Source of the DNA: Pyropia yezoensis
Taxonomy: Eukaryota; Rhodophyta; Bangiophyceae; Bangiales; Bangiaceae
Length of the DNA: 64,000 nt
Direction: 5' to 3'
Assembly: GCA_009829735.1 (NCBI GenBank)
Contig: CM020620.1
Location: 310,001-374,000 of the forward strand
Part shown: piece after piece, positions 19,988 to 30,690 of the stretch
Layout of the letters: every line of letters starts with the position of its first letter
Numbering within the stretch: position 1 is the stretch's first letter
Notes under the pieces: generated by a model
Database searches by the model: none
Told to the model about the DNA's origin: nothing
What the model saw: the letters and a program-made list of their open reading frames with translations, nothing else
Made by a program: the position numbers and the translations under genes

Positions 19988-22642
19988 TTAATTACTCCCC
20001 AGGCGACCAAACAATTCACTCTCAGACCGGGGCACACCGACGGCGGGCACCAGCCCAGCGCCAGCCGCAGCTCCCGGTGGTCTGGCGGCACCGCCGGCCG
20101 GTACAGGCGCCACGGTCGCCGCCGCAGGTGGGGGCGTGGGAGCCGCGAGTGCACGCATCGCCCAGGCATTCAGCGGGACATCCGCGCCGCCTTCAGGTGC
20201 GAGCCCCGTCGTTGCGCCCGTCGCAGGAAGCGCGGAGGCCGCGGTCGGATACCCGGTCCACACCCCCCAGGGGCCGCCCAGGCCACCGGGACGCCCGTTC
20301 CCCGTCGGTGCGATGGCCGAGGGTTGCACGGCGGCTGCGGGAGGGGGTGCGAACCACTCCCCGTAGTGGGCGCCCGCGCCGCCGGCGGGCGCAAGCCTAG
20401 TCGGAGGGGGGGGCAGGGGAGGGTGCGTGGCAGCCCCCGGCGGGACTGTCGGCCACGCGCCGTAGTCGGCGCCCACGCTGCTGGCGGGCGCCAGCCTTGT
20501 CGGAGGGGGAGGGGGGGGGGGTGCCGCGGCAATCGCCGGTGGGGATGCCTCCCACGCACCGCCCGAGGCGCCCGCACTGGCGGAGGGCGCCAGCCCTGTC
20601 GCAGGGGGGCGGGGGGGCGGCGTGGTGGCCGCCGGCGGGGGTGCCTCCCGCGCCCCGCGAGCAGCACCCACGCCGCCGCCGTGCGCCAGCCTTGTCCGTG
20701 GGGGGGAGGGGGAGGGTGGCGTGGCGGCCGCCGGTGGGGTTGCCTCCCAAGCTCCGGGCGTGGCGCCCGCGCCGCCGCCGGGCACCCGCCCTGTCGCAGG
20801 GGGGGGGGGGGTGGCGTGGCGGCCGCCGGTGGGGTGCGTCGCACGCACCACCAAAGGCACCCGCGCCGCCGGCGGGCGCAAGCCTAGTCGGAGGGGGGGG
20901 CAGGGGAGGGTGCGTGGCAGCCCCCGGCGGGACTGTCGGCCACGCGCCGTAGTCGGCGCCCACGCTGCTGGCGGGCGCCAGCCTTGTCGGAGGGGGAGGG
21001 GGGGGGGGGGCCGCGGCAATCGCCGGTGGGGGTGCCTCCCACGCACCGCCCGAGGCGCCCGCACTGGCGGAGGGCGCCAGCCCTGTCGCAGGGGGGCGGG
21101 GGGGCGGCGTGGCGGCCGCCGGCGGGGGTGCCTCCCGCGCCCCGCGAGCAGCACCCACGCCGCCGCCGTGCGCGAGCCTTGTCCGCCGGGGGGAGGGGGA
21201 GGGTGGCGTGGCGGCCGCCGGTGGGGTTGCCCCCCAAGCTCCGGGCGTGGCGCCCGCGCCGCCGCCGGGCGCCCGCCTCCTTGGAGGGGCGGGGGGGGGT
21301 GGCGTCGAGGCAACCGCCGGCGGGGGTGCCGTCCGCGCACCGTCGTGGGCGCCTGCGCCGCCGGCGGGCGCAAGCCTTGTCGGAGGGGGGGGGGGGGCTC
21401 GATGTCCGACCGCCGCTGGAGGGGGTTGCGCCCACGCACCACGGAGGGCGCCCAAGTTGCCGGCGGCCGGGTGGGGTAGCGTGCCGACCATGGGCGAGGG
21501 ATCCGCCCTAGCACCCGGTGGGACGCCCTGGCCACCGCGGGGCGCAGGCCAGGTCGCCCTGCTGGGCGAAAATAGCGGGCTGGCGGCGGCCGGAAAAGCC
21601 GCCGAGGGGTCGGGTTGAGCGCCAGCGCCGTCAGTAGCCGCAGGCGCCCGTGCGGTAAGAGAGCGAGAAAGCAATGAACAAGCGCCCCAGCTGGCGATGC
21701 AGACCCTGAGGCGGGGCTCGGCCGCCTCTAAGGCTAGAATGGCCACGTCCAACTGGGCAATCGAGTGGCTACAAAGGCTCTGACCTGGCAGAAACCTCGC
21801 AGCATTGGTCACAGCAATGGTCAGGCTCCGGCGGTCCGCTTCAGAGATGCCCAAATCCGACTTGTACACGTTATTCTTGGAGATGACCTCGTTGGGGGGG
21901 GGAACAACGCGATGTGCCCGGCTCACTTCAGACACAAAAATTCCGCCGCGACCATTAGTTCGCGCTCGGGAGCGCCGCCCGGCCCCAGCAGCTCGGCGAG
22001 TCAACGACCGCCGAGGGAGCGCCACCCTGCCCGAGGGAGGCACCGCACTCAGAGGAAGGGGGTCGACGCCATACGGGGCGGGTTGAGGAATGCCGATCGC
22101 CAGTGGGGGGGTGGCATACGAGTGGGGAGGGGGGCGGGGGGGAACGCCCGAAGGTGCCGGTGCAGCCTCTGCGCTACCTGAGCCACCGTGTGCGGCAGGA
22201 GCACCGACAGGAGCTGCAGCGCCGCCTCTTTGCTCGCCTGCGGGACTACCAACAGGCGGTGCTTGCGGCGGCGCTCGTGCTGCAGAAAGTGGGTGTGGTG
22301 GGGGCGCGACACGTGCACCGACGGGAACGCCAGCGCCATCCGGGGGGTGACGTGCAGGACCACCAACAGGCGCAAGTGGGGGGGGGGCGCAGGAGGTCAG
22401 CAGAGCGGGCGGCGGCGGCACGACTGCAAACCGGTGGACGGGGGAGGGATGCTCGGGGGGAGGTGGGGAGAGCGCATCGACTGGGGGGTGCCGACGAGCC
22501 GCGCCAACGGGCGGAAGTGCTGATCCCGCTGCCACGTCGACGCCCGCGCTTGGTGATCCGGCGGGTCCCGCACACGCGGGCTCGGCCCCGCCAGACCCAA
22601 TCAGATTGGCGGCCACGGTGGCTGCCGCTTGTAGGCCGGTGT
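19988..22642 (-). CDS. Second gene of the CACTA-like element, Pro/Ala-rich repeat protein
   Basis: A minus-strand frame of over 730 codons runs from about 22642 and, after a one-base shift in a G/C homopolymer (20799-20811 is one candidate), ends at TAA 19988-19990. It has three parts: a Pro/Ala-rich N-terminal 200 residues, a non-repetitive middle (about 21650-21950) with normal composition (contains KSDLGISEADRRSLTIAVTN and ARFLPGQSLCSHSIAQLDVA), and a C-terminal array of about 35-40-residue Pro-rich repeats. No ATG opens the frame. A good acceptor (TTTTATTTTCAG) ends at 22643, so an upstream exon is likely, possibly using the GTACGT donor at 22813. By position it corresponds to the TnpA-type second gene of CACTA elements. 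No family similarity was recognised. Confidence 0.45.
20391..21372. repeat. Higher-order minisatellite, about 487-bp period
   Basis: A block starting GCAAGCCTAGTCGG at 20391 recurs at 20878. Each block contains five or six roughly 100-bp subunits that encode related Pro-rich segments (RLAPAGGAGA-type). Differences are mainly in the length of G runs, as expected for an unequal-exchange array. Confidence 0.85.
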
Positions 22643-23907
22643 CTGAAAATAAAACGTGTGCTCACAACCATCAAGCACAACGAAAGAGGAATAAAACAGA
22701 CGCCATCGGAAGCGAGCTGTCAGATCATGCACATGACGGGCGTGACAGATACAGGAAAATAAAAGAAAGGGTGCGGCTAAAGAAATAAGAGACAAAAGAC
22801 AGGCGTAACGTACTTGGTTGGGCGGATAGGAGGCGGAGAGAGGTGCACCGTGCGGGTGCAGGTCCACCACGGGGCGTACGTCGTGGTGCTATGACGAGAG
22901 TGCTCGTGCCTGGCTGTAGCGAGCGCAGGGGGAGGCTAGTCCGTGTGTGTGGACAAACGGCTTGGACCACAGCATGCGCGCCTCATGCGTAGAAGTGGAC
23001 GCCGGACCCTCCAGCGCCAGTGGGGATCTGCGCGGACGGCTCAGGTCAGGCGGCGCCGGGCTGGCGGGGACGGCGGTATCAAGCGATTTTCTATTTCATC
23101 TGGTTTAGTCGAAAAAAGAAATCAAAACTTATGAAATGCCTGAGAATGGTTCACGTGGAAAAAGAATGTGGTGCTTTCCACGAGAGAAAAGCGTGCCCAC
23201 GACAGCGTCAAATGCGCCGACGGGCACAAAGCGTCTGCGCCCACCAAAGCTACTAAAGCATGGAAGCCCATAGCGAGTCTCGGGAAAGCCATATTTGCCC
23301 AGCCGGTCCCTCCCGGACCGGATGCACTCAATAAACGCGAACGTCAAGGGCGCCCCCCCTGCGAAGACAGCGACGTAATGGAGCACCAACCCATACGAAG
23401 AGACGCTCACCTCTTGAACCACCCCAGGTGCAGTCTCCACGCGGTCCGTGGAGCGTACGCGGACGATGTTACTCCGTCGGCGTGAGTTGCCGTCGTCCGA
23501 GGAAGCACTCTGAGAGCCGGCCACGACCCCAGTTTCCAGGCGAACACGGGCATACTTCATGCCACGTATTCACTTGGTGCCGGGTTAACGCCCTCGATGA
23601 CGAGCACATTTCGCATTGCCTGCAGCTCTGGTCCAATCAAAAGGCCCGGCTTGCGTCGAGGAGGAAGCAACGAGAAGTCAGAGCCATCTGCCGACGGAAA
23701 AGCGTCCTCGCCTCGCTTGTCCGCACGAGGAAAATGCCCATTTGCTGCCAACCGTTCGGCCGGAACTGAAGCTTCGCCGTAAGATGAAAGAAGTTCAGCT
23801 TGATACTTGCGAGTGACGGACTTCACCAGACTTGGGTACGGGTTGGACTTGGATCCGATCAGCTTGGGAAGAGTACCGATGAACCGTTCCATGCCGAATT
23901 GCCAGTA

Positions 23908-23936
23908 CAGTCGGTAAGCAAAAATCATTGCCCGAT
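23908..23936 (+). repeat. Left TIR of the Tc1/mariner element
   Basis: It begins CAGTCGGTAAGCAAAAATC and is the inverse of 25212-25240 apart from one A/G difference. It is preceded by TA. Confidence 0.94.
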
Positions 23937-24056
23937 CCGGAAACGAGCCTGTCGGCGGCCCGACTTCGCCATGGCACACGCTCAGAGCGGCGAATCCTGT
24001 ATCAGGAGGGGGGTGATTTATGACCATTGAAGCGCCATTTATGCCCTTCCGGCCGC

Positions 24057-24063
24057 TATAAAG
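24057..24063 (+). promoter_or_regulatory. TATA box of the Tc1/mariner transposase
   Basis: TATAAAG lies 48 nt upstream of the transposase ATG at 24112, inside the element, as expected for a short core promoter. Confidence 0.6.
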
Positions 24064-24111
24064 TCCCATTCCAGGGGCCCTGCTCCACTGGTCCACCCCC
24101 CGACAGGCACG

Positions 24112-25146
24112 ATGGTCGCCCAACGCACAAAGGTCACCCTCAGCCAGAAGGCCACCATTTTCGAGCTCGCCACCAAGCGTTATTCCAACGGAGCCATCGC
24201 CGTCGCCCTCGGCATCCCTGTCACCCGTGTCTCCTGGTTTGCTGCCAAGGCGCGCAAGGACGGTATGGCCAAGCAGCCAGAGACGCGGGGGCGCCCGGCT
24301 CTTCTGGGCCCCCGTGATGTGCGCGCTCTTGTGCGGCTGGCCAACGCCAACCGTTTATTGTCGGCCGCCGCGCTGACTCGGGTGTTCAACCGAGGGCGCC
24401 CCGTGCCCGTCTCACGTTGGACGGTGCGGCGCGCCCTGCTCGCGCAGGGCTTCAAGTCCGCCATCCCCGCGCGCAAACCCTTCGTGTCAGACAAGAACCA
24501 AACCAAGCGTCGGGCGTGGGCCCGCACCCACAAGCACTGGGGGGACGAGTGGGAGGCGGTTCTCTCCACCGACGAGAGCAGTTTTGAAGTGCGCACCGTC
24601 AACAAGCGCGCTCGTGTCTGGCGGCGCGCCGGGGAGCGCTTTACCCCCGCCGGTCTCCAACCTACCTTCAAAAGCGGCCGGCAGTCCGTCATGGTGTGGA
24701 GGGGCTTCTCGGCGCGTGGTCGCACCCCCCTGGTGCTCGTCAAGGGCTCCATGAATTCGACCCAGTATGAGGGGGTCTTGGGCGACTCCATCTTCCATCA
24801 CATTATGGCCTATTTTGGGGCGCCTGACGCCGCCTGGCTGCAGGAGGACCTCGCCCCATGCCACGCATCCAAGTACAGCCGCGACGTCAAGGCCCAGCTC
24901 GGGTTCAAGTGCCTTCTCTGGGTAGGCCAGAGCCCAGACCTCAACCCGATTGAGAATGCATGGGACAAGCTCAAGCGCCGTCTGGCGGCCCGGGAGGAGC
25001 AGCCCGGGAACAAGGAGGACCTCTATAAGGTCCTGTGTGAGGAGTGGGAGGCCATCCCTGACGCCTTCTTTGCCCGTCTGGTGGATTCGATGAAGCGCCG
25101 TGTGCGGTGTGTGATTGCCGCCAAGGGGATGGGGACCAAATACTGA
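24112..25146 (+). CDS. Tc1/mariner transposase, DD34E, apparently intact
   Basis: A cut-and-paste transposase that binds its TIRs and targets TA. It is 344 residues, the usual length. The N-terminal half holds the paired helix-turn-helix region (AIAVALGIPVTRVSWFAAKA, then an RGRPALLGPRD linker with a GRPR-like motif and SRWTVRRALLAQG). The catalytic triad is visible: Asp in STDESSF, Asp in QEDLAPCHAS and Glu in LNPIENAWDKLK, with 34 residues between the second Asp and the Glu, which is the Tc1 spacing. There are no stops or frameshifts, and the ends and target duplication are intact, so it may be active or recently so. Base composition matches the host genes. Confidence 0.96.
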   Translation: MVAQRTKVTLSQKATIFELATKRYSNGAIAVALGIPVTRVSWFAAKARKDGMAKQPETRGRPALLGPRDVRALVRLANANRLLSAAALTRVFNRGRPVPVSRWTVRRALLAQGFKSAIPARKPFVSDKNQTKRRAWARTHKHWGDEWEAVLSTDESSFEVRTVNKRARVWRRAGERFTPAGLQPTFKSGRQSVMVWRGFSARGRTPLVLVKGSMNSTQYEGVLGDSIFHHIMAYFGAPDAAWLQEDLAPCHASKYSRDVKAQLGFKCLLWVGQSPDLNPIENAWDKLKRRLAAREEQPGNKEDLYKVLCEEWEAIPDAFFARLVDSMKRRVRCVIAAKGMGTKY

Positions 25147-25211
25147 GCGAGGGATCCAATGGGGCAACGTTTTTCTTGGTGCACAATAAATCGACTGAAG
25201 GTTCGGATCAA

Positions 25212-25240
25212 ATCGGGCAATGATTTCTGCTTACCGACTG
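25212..25240 (-). repeat. Right TIR of the Tc1/mariner element
   Basis: Complement begins CAGTCGGTAAGCAGAAATC, matching 23908-23936 with one mismatch, followed by TA. Confidence 0.94.
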
Positions 25241-27827
25241 TACGTCCAAATGGGTCCGCAACTGCGAATATTGGACGCAACGTCCAGCACAGCGGCAATG
25301 GTTGACCGGCACAGTGGCAGCCTCGCCAGGTCCCCCCCGTAAACGAGCTCGTAGTAGTCGCGGCAAAAGCTCTTGAGACCACTCTCCACAGACTGTAAGT
25401 CCTCTATCGACAGGCCGCGGGGGCGGAACAGCAGGCGACAGGAGCTGACAAGATGCATGACCATCCTGTACAGCGGTGGTGAGATGCGTTTAGCCAGTAC
25501 CACCTCCCCAGTGCAGAGCAAAAAGTACATCCAGTCCACAGCCTTGTACGATCGAAGGGACTTCGCCAGATTCCGTAACGACCGTGCCTGAGAGCGTGGC
25601 ACGGTAGGTCGCGCGTCGCGCGATTCTCGACCATTGTCTGCCACGACCGAAGCAAACATCGACAGGTTGCTGGGCTCGTCACCGTGGCCGCCCAGCTGGC
25701 AAGAAAACACGAGCCACAGGAGCGGTACGACGTTCAGGAGGAGCAGGTGAATGCAATCGTACGGAACAGCGGCGGATCCCAGAATCCATAAGTACGCCAA
25801 GCCAGAGTACTTGATCCGGTCGGCTGGACTTGGCGAACCAAATAGGGAATATCCCTTGGATCCAGACAGCTTGCTCAGCTCCGTAAGGTGCGTTTGCTGA
25901 GGGCCCGCGCGTCGAGCTGCCCCAACTTCTTCAACTTGCTGACCGATACTGACGGCTGTCCGCCGGGGAACGGAGCAGTTGTCCACAGAAAAGAGAGCTT
26001 GGCTTGTCGACGGGTGGATTGGTGGATAGTAGGTATGCGACTTGAAGTACACGCCACTAAATGCTCTGAAGCGGTTTGGCTGATGCCCGTTGTGGCCGGT
26101 GGCGCTCATGATCTTGTCGCCTGCAGGCATGTCCGTTGATATGTGAAGCGTGTACCCCCGAAGCACTTTCTTTAGCTGCGTTCCCGGCGCCGAGACGATC
26201 GGCCCACCTGTCGCCAGCGTGTGCAGCTCCTCGGCGATTGGATGTAGGAATCACTCCAGGTCTGCCGGTTGCTTTGGTCCAGGAGTTACGCACAACAGCA
26301 GTTGCTTAACCAGGCTTGATCGGCATTGCGCGTCCAAGTTGAGAATTGCGACCACAACTGGCCACCCTTGAAGTCCTTGTTGACGCCACGCCTCGGAACC
26401 AACGGTTGAAAGGCTTAAAGCAACGTCCGTGTCTGCTTGAAAACATCCTTGATTCACCGCATTTCGAAAGTTTTCACCGTCGTACCAATCTTCAACACTG
26501 CTTCGTGGCTGCGACGCTCGCGCTCGCGCGTGTGACATGCCAACTGTCATGTCCTTCCCGAGGACGGGGTCCTCCATCATGGCCGTAAGCCAGGGAGTCA
26601 TTGGCCAATACGTGACCTGCTTGTGTGGAGTGGTCGAGCCCCTCTTATACCTCGGCTGCTTACAGATGTCGCACTCGGAGAAGCTGGATCGGCCGGCTGT
26701 GTACGCAATGCACCCTGCGGGACAGACTTCGACCAGTGTCTCGTGCAAGTCGACGGCCGCGTTGGCGAGTCTTTCCTGCTTGAACGGCGAGCGGTAGTGC
26801 AGGTTGAGCGATTGCAGGCGCAGGAGGTCTTGCACTGCATCCCTCGAAAAGAGATGATGGACACTCAAACAAAAGAAAGCGAGGTCGTGTATGACCTCCT
26901 TAAACTGCTCCACAGGGAGGATGACTTGGTTCTTAGGAGTGTCATCAGCCGCGGCCACGGGCTGTATCTCTGCCATCTCGCCATCGCCATCGTCGTCGGC
27001 TGCAGAGTCTGCACAGTCGTCTGAAAAACCACCATCTTCCTCCTCCCCGTTCCCATCCTCCTCCTCGCTCCCACCCCCCTCCCCGCCGCGTATATCGAGC
27101 ACGCCACCACCGCCCCAGTCCCCCCGGCCTCCCCGCTCCTCCCCCCCCCCAATATCTCCCCCCCCCTCCCCCCCCGCCGAGTCGCCCAGGGCTTGCTCAC
27201 CCACAGCGTCGGCCCCTGACGCGCCGTGCATCGCGGGTTGGCTGACGACAGCACTGGCCCGACCGCCCCTCCCCCCTCCCCCCCACCACTCCTCCTCGGG
27301 TTGGCCAGGAGCGGAGCTTTTCCGTCCACGGTGGTCGTAGAACATAGTGCGGCTGACCATGCGCGGGCCAGTGGCACCGTCATCGGTGCACCGCCAACAG
27401 AAACAAAGGCGCTCGTTGCCCGGGGCGGACATGCTGTGGGGGGGGGAGGAAGGCGCCGATGTGTGGGGGGCGAGCGAGTGAAGAGCCACGGGGGGGGGAG
27501 GAGGGCGCCGGAGCGCGGTTCGGCCAGCGAGTGGAGAGGCGCGAGGCGATGGTCTGACGGCACACGGGAAGCGCTGTAGGCGGACAAGCAGTCCCATATA
27601 TATCCACTTCATGACTTGCCAGAGCCGCCTGTCGAGTGGAAAGCCCGGTGGAAGGCGCCGGCCATCACAGTCCGACGACCCATGAAGTCACAGTGCTCAC
27701 CACCATCAACCTCGATATCGTGCCATAACGTCTGCTTGGCGTCTGGCTCTGGACGGATCAAGAGGGATGGTTCTAGAAGGCCTGTTATTGGATGATGCCA
27801 GGACCCTCTGGAACGATGCCTGGATAT

Positions 27828-28296
27828 TGTGGCAAAAACCACTCGCACACACGGCACCCAAGTTGGGGCGGTGTACAAGGGCTGCCTCCCGTGTCGGGGG
27901 GACCGGAAGAAGTGCAAGTCGCACACACTCTGTCCCTGTTGTTGGGCAAACCCCCCACTGACAAACAAGAGGATGGTGTGTGGTCCAACAGTTTCTTTGT
28001 CGGGACGGGGACGCAGGGCCAAGCCCCGCTGTCCCTCCCCTTATCCCCCCAGGGTCCCCTCAGAATCTCGCCACTCAGAATCTCCCACCCCAGCACCTGC
28101 CCACCGGGCCACACGAAAATTCAAGACGATGAATGCAGAAAACCCTCAAATCCAAGTTGGATTTACTACTAAGCTAACTATCCCAAACTTAGGGAATATG
28201 GACCCAAATGCAGGGGGAGGAACGGACCAGGCTAGTGGCCTGCCGCCCCTTGCATGGCACGTGTTGCCCCCCTACCTGGGGGTCAATACTGCCACA
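27828..28296 (-). repeat. 3' LTR of copy A
   Basis: 469 bp, ends TGTGGCA/TGCCACA, flanked on its outer side by GATAT. On the plus strand it holds a frame open throughout that includes a Cys-rich stretch (CLPCRGDRKKCKSHTLCPCC). Confidence 0.95.
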
Positions 28297-28309
28297 CTCC
28301 CCTCTCCTC
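28297..28309 (-). promoter_or_regulatory. Polypurine tract of copy A
   Basis: On the sense strand GAGGAGAGGGGAG lies directly next to the 3' LTR, the position of the plus-strand primer. Confidence 0.85.
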
Positions 28310-28634
28310 AGTTCCGACCGACCCGGTCGGCCCTGTGAGGGGGTGCGTAAACGCACGTCTCGGCGTTGGGGGCGCGACTTGCTGTCCCACATCGAGTACG
28401 TAACACGGATGTGGAGGCGGTCACGTTGACCGGCCCTCTCCTCAAGCTTGCCCACTCGGCAGCTTGCTCTCCTCAGTTCACACCTCACCACCACCACCAC
28501 CTCCCCTTCACCTTCCACTGGGCCGCCCCACGCTGGGGAGGCCACCCGTGTACCCACGATCCGAGTCCCCCTCAACTCGAGGCGGGTCTCGTGCCGCTGC
28601 AACCAGGTCGTCTCTCCCCAACTTGGGGAGAGCC

Positions 28635-30578
28635 ATGGTGACCCCGGGGGTGGAGACTGACTCCCTGGACGAACGTATGGAGGACACGTCCTACTACGCA
28701 GCGCCCGCCGGGACTTCCGGCGGGGGCTCCGCGATCGCTCCGGGGGATGGGACTCCCGCGTCACCCGGCTTTGGGTTGACGGCGGGATCTCCCCCGGAGG
28801 CGGGACAAGTTGTCCCGCGTGAGGCCTTGGGGCGGTGGTTTTACCCAGCTTGGCCTCTACATGAGGATGGGTTGACTGTTCTTCGCTGTGGCCGACTTGG
28901 CGCAGCGATGGGTCGGGTATGGGACCGCCTACGGGAGAAGTATCCCCGTAGGGTCGGGTTCCCTGCCGGCTTCAGGACGGACCAGTTTGCCTTCCTGGAC
29001 GACGAGGAGGTCGAAGACATACAGCGGGCCAAGGTCATGGTGGACCGCGGGGGAACTATCCCGGGTCCCGACGACTTGCCGACCTTTACTTGGGACGCGG
29101 TGGCAGCTCGCCCCCCGTACCTTCACGAGGCCGATCCGCACACTCATCACTTTGATGTGCGGATGGGGAAGGACTTCCGGCGAGGTCCCTACTTGGTGAC
29201 CTCGGCTCAACTCGAGTTTCCGCAGCAGTCCGCTGCTAGGAAGGAGCAGTACTACCCCAAAAAGCCCGAGTGGTGGGCTCAAGTTGAGGTCCCCTACGGG
29301 TTCCCGGCGTTGCTGCCACGGTTGCTTGACCACTTCGGCTCCGTCGTGCTGACGGCTGGCCCGGATCACCTGGTGTGGGCCATGTTGGCCACCCAGTGGC
29401 TCCTCGAGGTCATGTCGACCTGGGTGTCTTGTCTTCAGCGGCGGGGGATGCTCTGGCATCTCCCCCTCCGGCTTATCTAAGGTTTGGAACAGCTCACCCC
29501 TCAGCTAGTTGCTGAGGGGTGCTCATCAGGACAGCTCACTCTACTTGAGGAGATGCTCCGCCTCCACAAGTTTATCGAGTGGGAGAGCACTGAGCACAAG
29601 TTGCGCTGCCCCACTCGTGGGCCCAAGGACGACGGCGCACTTCGCCAGTTCGTGTGGGTCGCTCGTGAACTTCACGACGGCCGTGTGGTCCTACGAGAGG
29701 GGTTGGGCATCGGGGACTACCCGTATGCCCCGGGGCTGGATCGCCACACTGCGCCACTCCCGGAAAAGCCCATAGTTATGGCCGTGCCCTCAAATGATGA
29801 CCATATGACTCAACCCACTGCGGGGGCCCCAAGTCGGGGTCGCAGTTACACCCGGGTCCCGCCACCTCGGCATGCCCCTCCGCTTCCTCCTGTCCCCTTC
29901 CAGCCGCACGGGAACATCCCGACTAGCGTGGCCGTTGAGTCGTCCACCCCGGTGTCCCCCAACTTGGGGGCCACCCTCCTGACGGTATACCCCAAGTTGG
30001 TGTTACCGCCCACGCCTCTAACCTCAGAGATGATGATCACCACGTTGGTGCGCACCATTTCCTGGTTGGCCGCGTCGACCGCAACCCTTCAAACTTCCGA
30101 GACTCCTCAACTTGAGGAGCGCGTTCGTACTGCAGTGGCGACCGCGAGTTGCGAGTCGGTGGCGGAGTTTATGACGGCCGAGTTGGCTCGCATTGGGGCT
30201 ATTATGCCCCAACCAGCCCCACTTGGGCGTGGCAAACGTCGTGCGAGCCGGGCATACTCGCCTCCTCGCCGTCGTCGCCGTCACTCGCGGCGGTTTCCCT
30301 CCGTGTCGGAAGACGAGTTGTCTTATTCCGTCTCGGAGTCCTCGACTCCGTCAGAGTCGGAGTCGGTCCGGCGTCTGCGTCGCCAACTTGCGCGCAAGAC
30401 CAGGCAGAAGAGTAGCCACGGTCGGCGCCACATGCGCGACCGTGAGGGGCGCGACGGTTCCGACTTAGAGCCGCCGCCCCCTCCGACTGGTGGGGAGCGT
30501 TATCGCCGTGGGTCTCGCCGCTCGCCTCTACGAGAGGGCGAGGGCCGTGGAGTGGGAGAGTCTAGCATGCATGCCTAG
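28635..30578 (+). pseudogene. Antisense gene of family 1 (extra ORF between pol and 3' LTR), one stop
   Basis: It is read opposite to gag-pol, from ATG 28635 (MVTPGVETD) to TAG 30576-30578, 647 codons in one frame with a single TAA at 29478-29480. It lies wholly outside pol, whose end at 30691 is 113 bp away and convergent, so it is not a shadow frame. The middle region contains YLVTSAQLEF, YYPKKPEWW, VEVPYGFPALLPRLLDHFG and ATQWLLEVM. By eye these align with the antisense protein of family 2 (42507-44624). The C-terminal third is basic and Ser/Arg-rich (RRRRHSRRFPS), like a nuclear or nucleic-acid-binding tail. No known domain was recognised. Additional ORFs in antisense orientation are described for some plant gypsy lineages; function is unknown. 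Confidence 0.7.
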
Positions 30579-30690
30579 TTGGCAGCTGCCTTTGTTGTGA
30601 GAGTGTGAGGGGTTATGGCTGTAGTTAAAAGCCACTCTGCGTACCACTTCGACTTGAAGCACTCTCTTGGCACTGTTGTTCGGCCTTCCC

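Larger units (their letters stand above)
23908..25240 (+). mobile_element. Complete Tc1/mariner element inserted in the Tnp2 gene
   Basis: A 1333-bp element with 29-bp terminal inverted repeats starting CAGTCGGTAAGC, one mismatch between ends. TA duplications flank it (23906-23907 and 25241-25242). It carries one uninterrupted transposase gene with a TATA box and an AATAAA signal (25185-25190). Taking it out with one TA restores the reading frame of the host transposase across the junction, so the insertion postdates that gene. Confidence 0.95.
23129..27432 (-). pseudogene. Tnp2-type transposase of the CACTA-like element, disrupted
   Basis: Tnp2 transposases cut CMC/EnSpm elements at their ends. 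ATG 27432 follows a TATATAT box at about 27597-27603. In order: a Cys-rich N-terminus (CFCWRC), an acidic low-complexity linker, the Tnp2 zinc motif (CDICKQPRYK), then PMTPWLTAMM, LSLSTVGSEAW and LLLCVTPGPKQPADL. After that come LLLNVVPLLW and the C-terminal helical region with WQFGMERFIGTLPKLIG. Damage: an in-frame TGA at 26251-26253, the Tc1/mariner insertion at 23908-25240 (reading WTY before and WQF after when skipped), and a frame change near 23560 leading into the last 140 residues. The valine codon at 26401-26403 sits where many relatives have Asp. The copy is inactive as assembled. Confidence 0.8.

Noticed and set aside
20136-21618. Plus-strand frames across the Pro-rich repeat array
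   Set aside because: They are shorter, break often and mirror the minus-strand repeats; the minus frame also includes the non-repetitive core.
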